Shown one piece after another: positions 16,898 through 24,611 of a stretch of 63,193 bases of DNA. Under the pieces are notes generated by a model that was not told the DNA's origin, searched no databases, and worked only from the letters and a program-made list of their open reading frames with translations. The translations under genes were made by a program, and so were the position numbers. The stretch spans positions 1-63,193 of the forward strand of contig NZ_LGCN01000209.1 in NCBI RefSeq assembly GCF_001279005.1, in the 5' to 3' direction. Each line of letters starts with the position of its first letter. Positions within the stretch are counted from its first letter, which is position 1. The DNA is from Streptomyces caelestis. GTDB taxonomy: Bacteria; Actinomycetota; Actinomycetes; Streptomycetales; Streptomycetaceae.

Positions 16898-17025
16898 CGC
16901 CGCACCTCCCCTCTCGGCCGCCTGACGTTGCCGTGCTCACCCGGGGGGCGCCCCCCGGACCTCCGGCAGCCGCCGGGGCTACGCCGGTTCATCGCCGCAC
17001 CTCCCGCCTCAGCCGCCGCACGTTG
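16894..17025 (-). repeat. Imperfect 36-bp direct repeat duplicating the end of the MalF gene
   Basis: The stretch 16895-16930 repeats 16990-17025 with five mismatches; the first 16 bases are identical. The period is 95 bp. Read on the minus strand, it duplicates the last codons of the upstream permease: NVRRLRREVRR-stop becomes NVRRPRGEVRR-stop. The result is a 32-codon frame (16992-16894) that overlaps the permease stop at one end (ATGA) and the MalG start at the other. The small frame looks like a by-product of a tandem duplication, though it would keep translation coupled across the gap. Confidence 0.7.
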
Positions 17026-18338
17026 AACCACATCACCGGGATGACGAGCAGCAGCAGGAACACCGCGATCGCGCTGGCGACGCCCGGCTGGTCCGCCGAG
17101 AAGCCCTGGCGGTACAGCTCCAGCGCGAGGACGCCCGCGTCGTCCTGGGAGGAGCCCGGGGCGATGATGAAGACCAGGTCGAACACCTTCAGCACATTGA
17201 TCATCAGGGTGACGGTGACGACCGCGAGGACCGGCGCCAGCAGCGGCACCGTGACCCGCCGGAACACCTGCCACTCGTTCGCGCCGTCCACCCGCGCGGC
17301 CTCCAGCAGCTCCCGGGGCATGCCCGCGAGCCCGGCCGCGATCAGCACCATCGCGAAGCCCGCCCACATCCAGATGTACGAGCCGATGATCGCCGGGGTG
17401 ACCAGGGACGGGCCGAGCCAGTCCAGGCCGTTGTACGGCTCCTCGAAGTTGCTCGCCGGGAGCCGCAGCCGGGCGCCGTCGGCCTTCGAGGAGAAGGAGA
17501 AGGCGCCGTCGGCGGCCGCCGTGGCCGTCTCCACCACCTCGTCGCCCTTCACGGCCTCGATCCTCATCCCGGCGTAGCCCAGCTCCGAGGCGTCGACGGC
17601 GTTCAGCGTGCCGACGCCCTTGCCGCGGGTGAAGTCCTGCCAGACGGTGCCGGTGATCCGGTCGCCCTCCGGCTTCGGCGCCGCCGCCGGCTTCGCGTCG
17701 TCCGGCATCAGGTCCGGGGCGACGCCCACCAGCGGCAGCGTGACCGTGCCACCGGCGCTCACCGTCCCCCCGGTGACGAAGGCGCCCCCGCCGGCCGGCT
17801 CCAGCGGCGACTCGCGGCCCGGGTGCGCCTTCGGGAACGCCGACGACCGGGCGAAGGTGTCGTGCACCCCCACCCACACCGCGTTCGCCACGCCCTTGTC
17901 CGGGTCCTGGTCGTACACCAGGCGGAAGATGATGCCGGCCGCCAGCATCGAGATCGCCATCGGCATGAAGACGACCAGCTTGAACGCCGTGCCCCAGCGC
18001 ACCCGTTCGGTCAGCACCGCGAAGACCAGACCCAGCGCGGTCGCGATCGTCGGCGCGAACACCACCCAGACGACGTTGTTCTTCAGGGCGGTGCGGATGC
18101 CGTCGTCGGTGAACAGCGCCCGGTAGTTGTCGAGTCCGGCGAAGCCGTCGCCGGACTGGTCGTAGAAGCTGCGGATGACGGAGTACCCGATCGGGTAGAC
18201 CACGAGCGCACCGAGCAGGACCAGCGCGGGCAGCAGGAACAGCGCCGCCACGGTTCCTCGGGTGCCGGTGACGCTCTTGCGCGACCTGGGAGCGGCGGGA
18301 GCCTTCCTCGGGGCCCCCGTCGCCGTGTCCGACGCCAT
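16989..18338 (-). CDS. Sugar ABC transporter permease, MalF type, with large periplasm-side insert
   Basis: A 449-residue permease, about 130 residues longer than the usual MalF-type actinobacterial protein. The first span (AALFLLPALVLLGALVVYPIG) is near residues 30-50, with others at about 90-110 and 120-140. The EAA loop EAARVDGANEWQVFRRV followed by PLLAP sits near residue 345. Between roughly residues 165 and 300 lies an Ala/Gly/Pro-rich, beta-strand-like segment with no membrane span (PLEPAGGGAFVTGGTVSAG, TVTLPLVGVAPDLM, FSFSSKADGARLRLP), which should face the outside. It could help capture or bind substrate, as the MalF P2 loop does for MalE, but that is inference. The gene begins 7 bp after the binding-protein stop. 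Confidence 0.88.
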   Translation of the reverse strand: MASDTATGAPRKAPAAPRSRKSVTGTRGTVAALFLLPALVLLGALVVYPIGYSVIRSFYDQSGDGFAGLDNYRALFTDDGIRTALKNNVVWVVFAPTIATALGLVFAVLTERVRWGTAFKLVVFMPMAISMLAAGIIFRLVYDQDPDKGVANAVWVGVHDTFARSSAFPKAHPGRESPLEPAGGGAFVTGGTVSAGGTVTLPLVGVAPDLMPDDAKPAAAPKPEGDRITGTVWQDFTRGKGVGTLNAVDASELGYAGMRIEAVKGDEVVETATAAADGAFSFSSKADGARLRLPASNFEEPYNGLDWLGPSLVTPAIIGSYIWMWAGFAMVLIAAGLAGMPRELLEAARVDGANEWQVFRRVTVPLLAPVLAVVTVTLMINVLKVFDLVFIIAPGSSQDDAGVLALELYRQGFSADQPGVASAIAVFLLLLVIPVMWFNVRRLRREVRR

Positions 18339-18345
18339 CGCCGGA

Positions 18346-19761
18346 TCAGTTCCCGTACGCCGCGGCCGCGTCGGCCTCCAGCCTCGCCTGCGTCCCCGCG
18401 ACGTCCTTCGGGTTCTTCAGGAAGTCCTGCAGCGCCTTCCACTCGCCCTTGCCGGGCGTGCCGCCGAACGCCTGCGGGGCCTGGTCGGACATGTCGAAGC
18501 GGAAGTCGTCGCCGGACGCGATCAGCGCCTCGGCGATCTTCCTCTGCACGGCGTTCGGGTACGTCGACGGGTCGACGCTCTTGTTCGGGGAGAGGAAGCC
18601 GCCCAGCTTCGCGTGGATCGCCGCCGCGTCGGGGGAGGCCAGGAAGGTGGCCAGCGCCTGCGCCGCCTTTGAGTCCTCCAGGATCACGGCCGCGTCGCCC
18701 CCGGAGACCACCGGCGCGGCGTCGCCGACGGCCGGGAACGGGAAGACCTTCGCGTCCGTGCCGACCTCCGCCTTGGTCTCGCCGATGTTGACCTGCGCGA
18801 AGTCGCCCTCGTAGACCATGCCGGCCTTGGGCTGGTCGCCGCCGGCGAAGGTCTGCGTCACGGACGTCGGGAAGTCGGTCTGCAGCGCGCCGGACGCGAC
18901 GTAGTCCTTCTTGCCCCAGATCCCGGCGAGCGTGGTCAGGGCCTCCTTGACGGACGGGTCCGTCCACTTGATCTCGTGCTGGGCGAGCTGGTCGTACTTC
19001 TCCGGGCCGGCCTGCGAGAGGTAGACGTTCTCGAACCAGTCGGTCAGCGTCCAGCCCTCGGCGCCGCCGACCGAGAACGGGGTGACCCCGGAGTCGTACA
19101 CCGTCTGCGCGGCGGTGAGCAGTTCGTCCCACGTCTTCGGCTCGGCGGCCCCCGCGTTCTCGAAGACCTGGGCGTTGTACCAGATCAGCGACTTGTTGGC
19201 GGCCTTGTAGTAGACGCCGTACTGCTTGCCGTCGACCTTGCCGATGTCCTGCCAGCCCTGCGAGTAGTTCTCGCCCAGCTCCTTGACCGCCTCGGCGCCG
19301 AGCGGCTTGGCCCAGCCCTTGTCGACGGCCTGCTTGATGGCGCCCGGCTGCGGCAGCAGCGCCACGTCCGGCGGGGCGCCGCCCGCGACCTTCGAGCCGA
19401 GGAAGTTGATGATCGGGTCCTGGGCGGGGACGAAGGTCACCTCGGCGCCGGTGCGCTTCTCGAACTCCGCGAGGACCTTCTTGAAGTTCTTCTGCTCGGC
19501 GCCGGTCCACACGGCGGCGACCTCGAGGCTCGCGCCGTCCAGTTTCGGCAGGGTGACGGTGCTCCCGGTCCCGCCGGTCCCGCCGGTCCCGCCGCCCTTG
19601 TCCTCGTCGCCGCCGTCGTCGCCCCCGCACGCGGTGAGCGAGACCGCGAGCACGCCCGCGGCGAGCGCGGCGGCGGCTCTCGCACCCCTGCGGGAGCGGG
19701 GGGTCGTCACGTGGTCGCCGGGCGACCTGTGTATCCGGATGATCCTGCTCGTGCTGCGCAT
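18346..19761 (-). CDS. Extracellular sugar-binding lipoprotein of the ABC importer
   Basis: A family 1 solute-binding protein of about 470 residues. The lipobox LTACGG follows a hydrophobic stretch (AAALAAGVLAVSLTAC), so the Cys is lipidated and the protein is tethered outside. An acidic/Gly linker (GGDDGGDEDKGGG) leads to the binding fold, with sugar-binding-protein features such as FEKRTGAEVTFVPAQDP and FPFPAVGDAAPVVSGGDAA. I take ATG 19761, since GGGG precedes it at good spacing. GTG 19710 would give a more ordinary 27-residue signal and is a real alternative. It is the first gene of the importer operon, with a strong promoter upstream. The ligand is unknown. Confidence 0.88.
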   Translation of the reverse strand: MRSTSRIIRIHRSPGDHVTTPRSRRGARAAAALAAGVLAVSLTACGGDDGGDEDKGGGTGGTGGTGSTVTLPKLDGASLEVAAVWTGAEQKNFKKVLAEFEKRTGAEVTFVPAQDPIINFLGSKVAGGAPPDVALLPQPGAIKQAVDKGWAKPLGAEAVKELGENYSQGWQDIGKVDGKQYGVYYKAANKSLIWYNAQVFENAGAAEPKTWDELLTAAQTVYDSGVTPFSVGGAEGWTLTDWFENVYLSQAGPEKYDQLAQHEIKWTDPSVKEALTTLAGIWGKKDYVASGALQTDFPTSVTQTFAGGDQPKAGMVYEGDFAQVNIGETKAEVGTDAKVFPFPAVGDAAPVVSGGDAAVILEDSKAAQALATFLASPDAAAIHAKLGGFLSPNKSVDPSTYPNAVQRKIAEALIASGDDFRFDMSDQAPQAFGGTPGKGEWKALQDFLKNPKDVAGTQARLEADAAAAYGN

Positions 19762-19826
19762 CACTGCCCCGTTCTTCGTACTCCGTCGTACTTCGCCGAA
19801 CGCTCGAGCGCTGTCCCGTGCGCTCT

Positions 19827-19855
19827 GGTCTATGCCCGGGGAATGGGGGTGGCAA
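19827..19855 (-). promoter_or_regulatory. Vegetative-type promoter of the sugar ABC operon
   Basis: On the minus strand, TTGCCA (19855-19850) and TAGACC (19832-19827) are separated by exactly 17 bp. That is a good match to the principal sigma factor pattern of Streptomyces. Transcription would start near 19820, giving a ~60-nt leader before the binding-protein start. Confidence 0.6.
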
Positions 19856-19965
19856 GAGCGCCTCCCGCGTCAAGTCGGCGATCGTGATCGCGTCGTGACC
19901 AAGTGTCATCGCGGGTGAGTGCTCCGACTCATGACGCCCGCCCTCCCGCCCGTGAGGCTGTGGAC

Positions 19966-20566
19966 GTGCTCATCAGACGATCGGTCACCACGACCGCCCT
20001 CCTGGCGCTCGCCCTGACGGCGTGCGGGACGCGACAGGGCGTCCCGTCGGCGCGGTCGGCGAGTCCCCGGCCGTCCTTCAGCCCCCGGCCGAAGTGCGCG
20101 CAGCCGGCCGGGGCGCCGACGGGCCTGCCGTCCCCCTCCGCGCCGTCCGGCTCCGCCGCGGCCTCCGGCGAGGGCACGGACGGACGGCGGGAGCGGAACG
20201 GGGACGGTGCTCCCCACTACGCCGGGAACCACGCCTACCGGATGCGGGGGTCGCCGACCGCCGAGCAGCGGGCCTCGGGGGCGGCGTCGGCGGAGCTGGT
20301 CCGCGCGGAGCCGGAGAAGGTGCGCGCGAAGGGCGGCTCCGGCGAGTACGGCCGCTTCGCCGAGGAGCGGATCGCGGCGGCGCCGGCCCGGCTCGGCTGC
20401 GGCGAGGAGCACGGGATCTCCATCGGCGACGGGTACTACAGCGTGCACACCGGGGTCGTCCGCGTCTCCGGCCGGGTGACGAAGGACGAGCCGGCCGCCG
20501 AGGTGCACGGTGCCCATGCCGAGCCTCGGCCCGGGGCCCTGCGTCGAGAGCCGGGGCGGCCACTGA
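19966..20566 (+). pseudogene. Small secreted lipoprotein gene with an apparent +1 frameshift
   Basis: Translation from GTG 19966 gives a lipoprotein signal ending in ALALTACG, a Ser/Pro-rich linker, then a ~100-residue domain (YAGNHAYRMRGSPTAEQRAS, YYSVHTGVVRVSGRV, AEVHGAHAEPRPG). In this frame no stop occurs, and the frame runs thousands of bases through the opposite-strand gene. After the GGGG run at 20533-20536, the next frame reads PCVESRGGH-stop, ending at 20566, 20 bp before the convergent gene's stop. Removing one G restores a sensible protein ending. I recall that small Streptomyces lipoproteins of this kind end in a Cys-containing tail like this. It is therefore either a recent pseudogene or a sequencing error in a homopolymer; the intact product would be about 199 residues. 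Confidence 0.7.
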
Positions 20567-20585
20567 CCGGCTTCCGCCCGGGGGG

Positions 20586-23500
20586 TCAGAGCAGCGACGG
20601 CACCTCCGCCGCCACGACCTGGCGGGCCGCCCGCTCCAACGCGCTGGCGAGCAGGGCCAGGTCGGTCGGGCCGTTGCCGAGCTCGCGCACCTGCCGGCGG
20701 GCCGGGGGGTCCCCCATGCGGTGCCACTCCAGCGGGACGACCGTCGGCCGCAGGGTCGCCGTCCGCGGGATGCGACCGGTCACCCGCCCGCCCTGGAACG
20801 CCGTCACCCGCCCGTCCGGACGGGCCAGCCGCCCCCGCCCCGGCGCCGGTTCGTCCGGCCCGCCCCCCGGCACCGCCGCGTCGAGCGCGACCCGCAGCGT
20901 CGCCTGCCGCACCGGCTCGGTCTGCGCCGTGCGGGCGCAGGGCCCGGTGGCCGCCACCAGGTGCACGCCCAGCCGCTCGCCGTCCCGCGCCACCGCCTCC
21001 AGCGCCCGCATCACCGATCCGGCGGCGGGCCGCCCCGGCGAACCGAGCGCGGGGGAGACCAGCGCGTCCAGGTCGTCCACGACCACCACCAGCCGGGGCA
21101 GCGGCGGCACCGCACCCGTCTTGCGCCGGTCCGCCCCGGGCCGCAGCCGCAGCGTCGAACTGGACGGGGTGTCGAGGTCCCCGTTCCGCTCCCCGCCGAC
21201 CGCCGGGCCCGCGCCCGCGCGGGACGCGGCCGTGCGCTGGGCGACCATCCGGTCCGACAGCTCCCGCCCGGTGTGCCACTCCGCGAAGTCCGACCGGCCC
21301 AGCAACTCCGCGCGCCGCTTCAGCTCGGCGTTCAGGGACTGGGCGAACTCCCGCATCCGCACCGGGTCGTTGGCGCACAGATGCGTGGTGACGTGCGGTA
21401 CGTCCGTACACACGCGCAGGCCCTCGCCGGACGCGGCGCCCGCCGTGGGCGCGCCCCGGCCGTCGACCAGCACGACGGCCAGCCGGTCGGGACGCTCGGC
21501 GGCGGCCAGCGAGGCGACGACCGCCCGCAGCAGTTCCGTACGACCGCTGCCGGACGGTCCCTCGACCAGCAGGTGCGGTCCGTCGGCGGCGAGGTCGGCG
21601 ACGACCGGGCCGCGCGGACCGGCGCCCAGTACGGCGGTGACGCGTCCGCCGAGCGCCTGGGCGTCGTCGGCCGCGTCCGCCCAGCGGGCCATCAGCGAGG
21701 CCGGGGTGGCGCGGGCCAGGCCCAGCTCGTCCAGCAGCCGCGCCGACGGGGGCAGCGGCGCCGACACGCGCGCGTGCCGCTCCCCGCCGGCGCCGTCCGT
21801 GCGCAGCGGTGCGAGCGCCCGCGCGAACCGCTCGGCCCAGGCGGGGGAGACCGCGTCGACCGTGGCGAGGGTGCCGTGGCCGACGGGACCGGGGGGACGG
21901 CCGGAGCCGGTCCCGGCCACCCGCAGCAGGCGCAGGGCGGTCGCCACGTCCCCGCTGAGCAGGGCGACGGCCCCGCACCGCCGGAACGCCGGGGCCGCCG
22001 CGCAGGCCGCCTCGTACGTCTCGGTCACCGGGGACGCGGGGGAGGCGGCGGCCGTCTCGGCGAGGCACACCACGTGGATCCCGGCCTGGGGCCCCTCCAG
22101 GGCCAGCCGCGCCACCGCCTCGCCCACCTCGGGGCCGTCGGGGTCGCCGTCCACGACGACCACGGTGTACGGCCCCTCGTACCGCTCCTCGCACCGTTCT
22201 TCGTGCGGTCCCTCGTGCGGTCCTCCGCCGGATATGCGGGGGGCCGCGGGGGCGTGGTCCTCCAGCCGGCGCAGCAGTTCCTCGGCGCGGGCCGCGGCCT
22301 GTTCGCGGTCGTGCGCGAGGAGCAGCCGGCAGTCCTGGCCGTGCCCCGGGCGCACGTGCGGCAGCCAGCCCAGCCAGGACCACTCGGCGGTGCGCTCCGC
22401 CAGGGGGCGGGAGGGGTCCGCGGCGATCAGGACGAGTTCCAGGGAGTCGGGGGAGTGCAGCGCGGCGAGCTGGGCGAGCACCGCGCGGGCCAGTCCGGCG
22501 AGCCGCTCGCGCGGGCCGGCCAGTCCCAGCGCGCCGACCTCGCGCAGCCCCGAGGTCACCGGTACGGCGGGCAGCAGACCGGAGCCGTCCGGCGCCGGCC
22601 GGTCCGCCGTGCCGAGCCGCACCGCGAGCGCCTCCGGGTGGCCCGGCCCGCGCTCCCACAGCCGGGGGCCGGGGCCGAGCGCGGTCAGCAGCAGCGTGGC
22701 GGGGTCCGGCCAGGTCTCGGGCACGGCGGGGGCGGTCGCGCCCGGGTCGGGCGCGGCGCCGGGGCCCTCCTCGTCGTGGGCGGTCCACGCGGCCTCCGGC
22801 TCCTGCCGCCCGCCGGTCAGCCGCCGGGCCCAGGCGGTGAGCCCGCCGCGCCTGCGCCCGCCCCCCGGCCGGGGGAGCTCGGTGCCGCGCACGGGGGTGC
22901 CCTTGCGGGTGCCGGGGGACTCCTCGTACGGGGCGGGGGGTGCGCCGGTGGGCATGTGGCCGGTGACGGGCCCGGTGGTCGGGCCGGTGGGGCGGCCGGA
23001 CGCGCTGCCGGGCGTCGGGCCGGACGTCGGGCCGGTCGGCCCGCCGGGGCCGCGATCGGGAGCGGCGCCCTGGGCCGTCCCGCCCCGGGCCCCGTCCGGC
23101 GCCGTCCCGGCGGAGCGGTCGGCGGCGCCGGGGTCCGCCTCGCGCGCGCTCGCGCCGGAGCGCCCCGTGTGCGTGTCCCCGTCGGCGGGCCGTGGCCGCG
23201 ACACGCGGCGGCCCTGGGGGAGGCGGGGTACGTCTCCCCGGGCGACCGTGTGCACCGCGCGTCCCCCGGGAGCCGTCCCGGTGCGCTCGATGCCGGGGAC
23301 GCGGCCCTGGGACGGCACCCGCGGCGGTCCGCCCGCGCCGTCCGGCCGCGGAGCGTCCGGCGTCCGCCGTGCGTCCTGTGCCGGCACGGCCCGGTCGGCC
23401 GAGCCGTGGGCGTGGTGGGTGGGCGCCGTCGGCGTCGTCACGCGCGGGTGGGCGTCCCCGTCGTCGGCCCGCCGGGCCGGGGACGGCACCCGTACGTGCC

Positions 23501-24149
23501 CCTCGCCGTCCGGTGTCGTCGCCGCTCGCGCGCGGGGGCCCGCCGCCGGGGTCAGGCGCAGGGCCGACTCCCCGATGCGCAGGAGCGCGCCCGGGGCGAG
23601 GCGGACCGGGCGGGGGCCCACGCGCCGGCCGTCCAGGGTCGTGCCGTTGGTGGAGCCGAGGTCGGCGACCGAGACGCCGCCGTCCGGGGCGACCGTCACC
23701 GCGCAGTGCAGCCGGGAGACGTCCGGGTCGTCGAGCGGCACGTCGGCGTCGGCGGAACGGCCTATGCGGATCTCGCCGCCGTGCAGCAGGTGCACCCCGC
23801 CCGCGTCGGGACCGGCGACGACGTGCAGCCGGGTCGGGGTCCCGTCCAGCTCGGGATGCGGCTCGGGCTCGCCCGGGGCGCCCACGGCCAGCACCGCGCC
23901 GTCGATCAGCGGCGGCTCGCCCAGCGTGCAGCGCTGGGCGTCGAGCCGCCGGTCACCGGCGTACAGCACCGGTGTGCCGGAGGAACCGGACGGGCCGTCG
24001 CCGCCGGGGAGCACCGAGGCCAGCGCGGAGGCGACCGCGGCCAGGGCCGTGCCCGCGGGTGCCGTGACCAGCACGTCACAGCTCGCGGCCCGCTCCCGCG
24101 CGGGGGAGGAGGGGCCCAGCGGGTCTACGACGGTCAGCCGGATCTGCAT
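20586..24149 (-). CDS. FHA domain and FtsK/SpoIIIE-like ATPase domain protein
   Basis: A 1187-residue protein. Residues ~1-95 form a ubiquitin-like or FHA-like N-terminal module. An FHA phosphothreonine-binding domain follows at ~100-190 (IRIGRSADADVPLDDPDVSR, LHCAVTV, DLGSTNGTTLDGRRV). A long Pro/Gly/Arg-rich disordered linker (~200-460) leads to an FtsK/SpoIIIE-like region. The Walker A loop near residue 862 reads GPSGSGRTELL, with Arg in place of the catalytic Lys, and Walker B is VVVVDDLD near 1023. An N-terminal FHA followed by an FtsK-type ATPase recalls EssC of type VII secretion, but only one ATPase-like unit is clear and no WXG100 gene is nearby. It is divergent from pkaA, so PkaA/PkaB phosphorylation could feed its FHA domain. 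The start ATG 24149 is the first good one; longer in-frame extension is artefact. Confidence 0.82.
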   Translation of the reverse strand: MQIRLTVVDPLGPSSPARERAASCDVLVTAPAGTALAAVASALASVLPGGDGPSGSSGTPVLYAGDRRLDAQRCTLGEPPLIDGAVLAVGAPGEPEPHPELDGTPTRLHVVAGPDAGGVHLLHGGEIRIGRSADADVPLDDPDVSRLHCAVTVAPDGGVSVADLGSTNGTTLDGRRVGPRPVRLAPGALLRIGESALRLTPAAGPRARAATTPDGEGHVRVPSPARRADDGDAHPRVTTPTAPTHHAHGSADRAVPAQDARRTPDAPRPDGAGGPPRVPSQGRVPGIERTGTAPGGRAVHTVARGDVPRLPQGRRVSRPRPADGDTHTGRSGASAREADPGAADRSAGTAPDGARGGTAQGAAPDRGPGGPTGPTSGPTPGSASGRPTGPTTGPVTGHMPTGAPPAPYEESPGTRKGTPVRGTELPRPGGGRRRGGLTAWARRLTGGRQEPEAAWTAHDEEGPGAAPDPGATAPAVPETWPDPATLLLTALGPGPRLWERGPGHPEALAVRLGTADRPAPDGSGLLPAVPVTSGLREVGALGLAGPRERLAGLARAVLAQLAALHSPDSLELVLIAADPSRPLAERTAEWSWLGWLPHVRPGHGQDCRLLLAHDREQAAARAEELLRRLEDHAPAAPRISGGGPHEGPHEERCEERYEGPYTVVVVDGDPDGPEVGEAVARLALEGPQAGIHVVCLAETAAASPASPVTETYEAACAAAPAFRRCGAVALLSGDVATALRLLRVAGTGSGRPPGPVGHGTLATVDAVSPAWAERFARALAPLRTDGAGGERHARVSAPLPPSARLLDELGLARATPASLMARWADAADDAQALGGRVTAVLGAGPRGPVVADLAADGPHLLVEGPSGSGRTELLRAVVASLAAAERPDRLAVVLVDGRGAPTAGAASGEGLRVCTDVPHVTTHLCANDPVRMREFAQSLNAELKRRAELLGRSDFAEWHTGRELSDRMVAQRTAASRAGAGPAVGGERNGDLDTPSSSTLRLRPGADRRKTGAVPPLPRLVVVVDDLDALVSPALGSPGRPAAGSVMRALEAVARDGERLGVHLVAATGPCARTAQTEPVRQATLRVALDAAVPGGGPDEPAPGRGRLARPDGRVTAFQGGRVTGRIPRTATLRPTVVPLEWHRMGDPPARRQVRELGNGPTDLALLASALERAARQVVAAEVPSLL

Positions 24150-24611
24150 CGCCGTCAGCGGTCCCTTCTGCGCGGGCGCCCGCGACGCGGGGGGACACCA
24201 CCGCCCCGCGGTCCCCCACCGCGGACTTCCCCCACCGCCACACGCGCACGTACGGCCAGTACTGCACGCATCCTCGCACCTGCCACCGACAACGCGCCCG
24301 CCCTCCGACATCGAATGATCTTGATTGGTCGGCTCTGCCCGCAAAAATGCCTGACCGGTGGGGAGCGAATGATCGTTCCGGGTCCACTTGGGATCGGTCA
24401 CGTCCGGCCCGCGGCAACCAATGGACCGAGTCGAGCGTCTTTCCTGCGAATCTCCGAACACGGACGGGAACCCCTGCGCAGGACCCATGGGGAGATCACG
24501 TCGAAGGCGACCGGCCGGTATCCCCCGCGCCGCGGCACTACAGTGGGTCGGAACGTTCCGTAGCACGGTGGACCAGGGTGGACGCCGAGCAGGCAGCAGG
24601 GAGTGCGTGAC
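24150..24611. promoter_or_regulatory. Divergent regulatory region between the FHA-FtsK gene and pkaA
   Basis: These 462 bp hold no convincing gene. CGAATGATC occurs twice as a direct repeat (24312-24320 and 24366-24374) in a comparatively AT-rich stretch (24305-24375), which is the likely promoter zone. CGGAACGTTCCG at 24549-24560 is a perfect 12-bp palindrome about 50 bp upstream of pkaA, positioned like an operator. I cannot assign a regulator. Confidence 0.5.

Noticed and set aside
20586..24149. A type VII secretion locus around the FtsK-like protein
   Set aside because: No WXG100, EccB, EccD or mycosin genes are in the neighbourhood and only one ATPase-like unit is visible.
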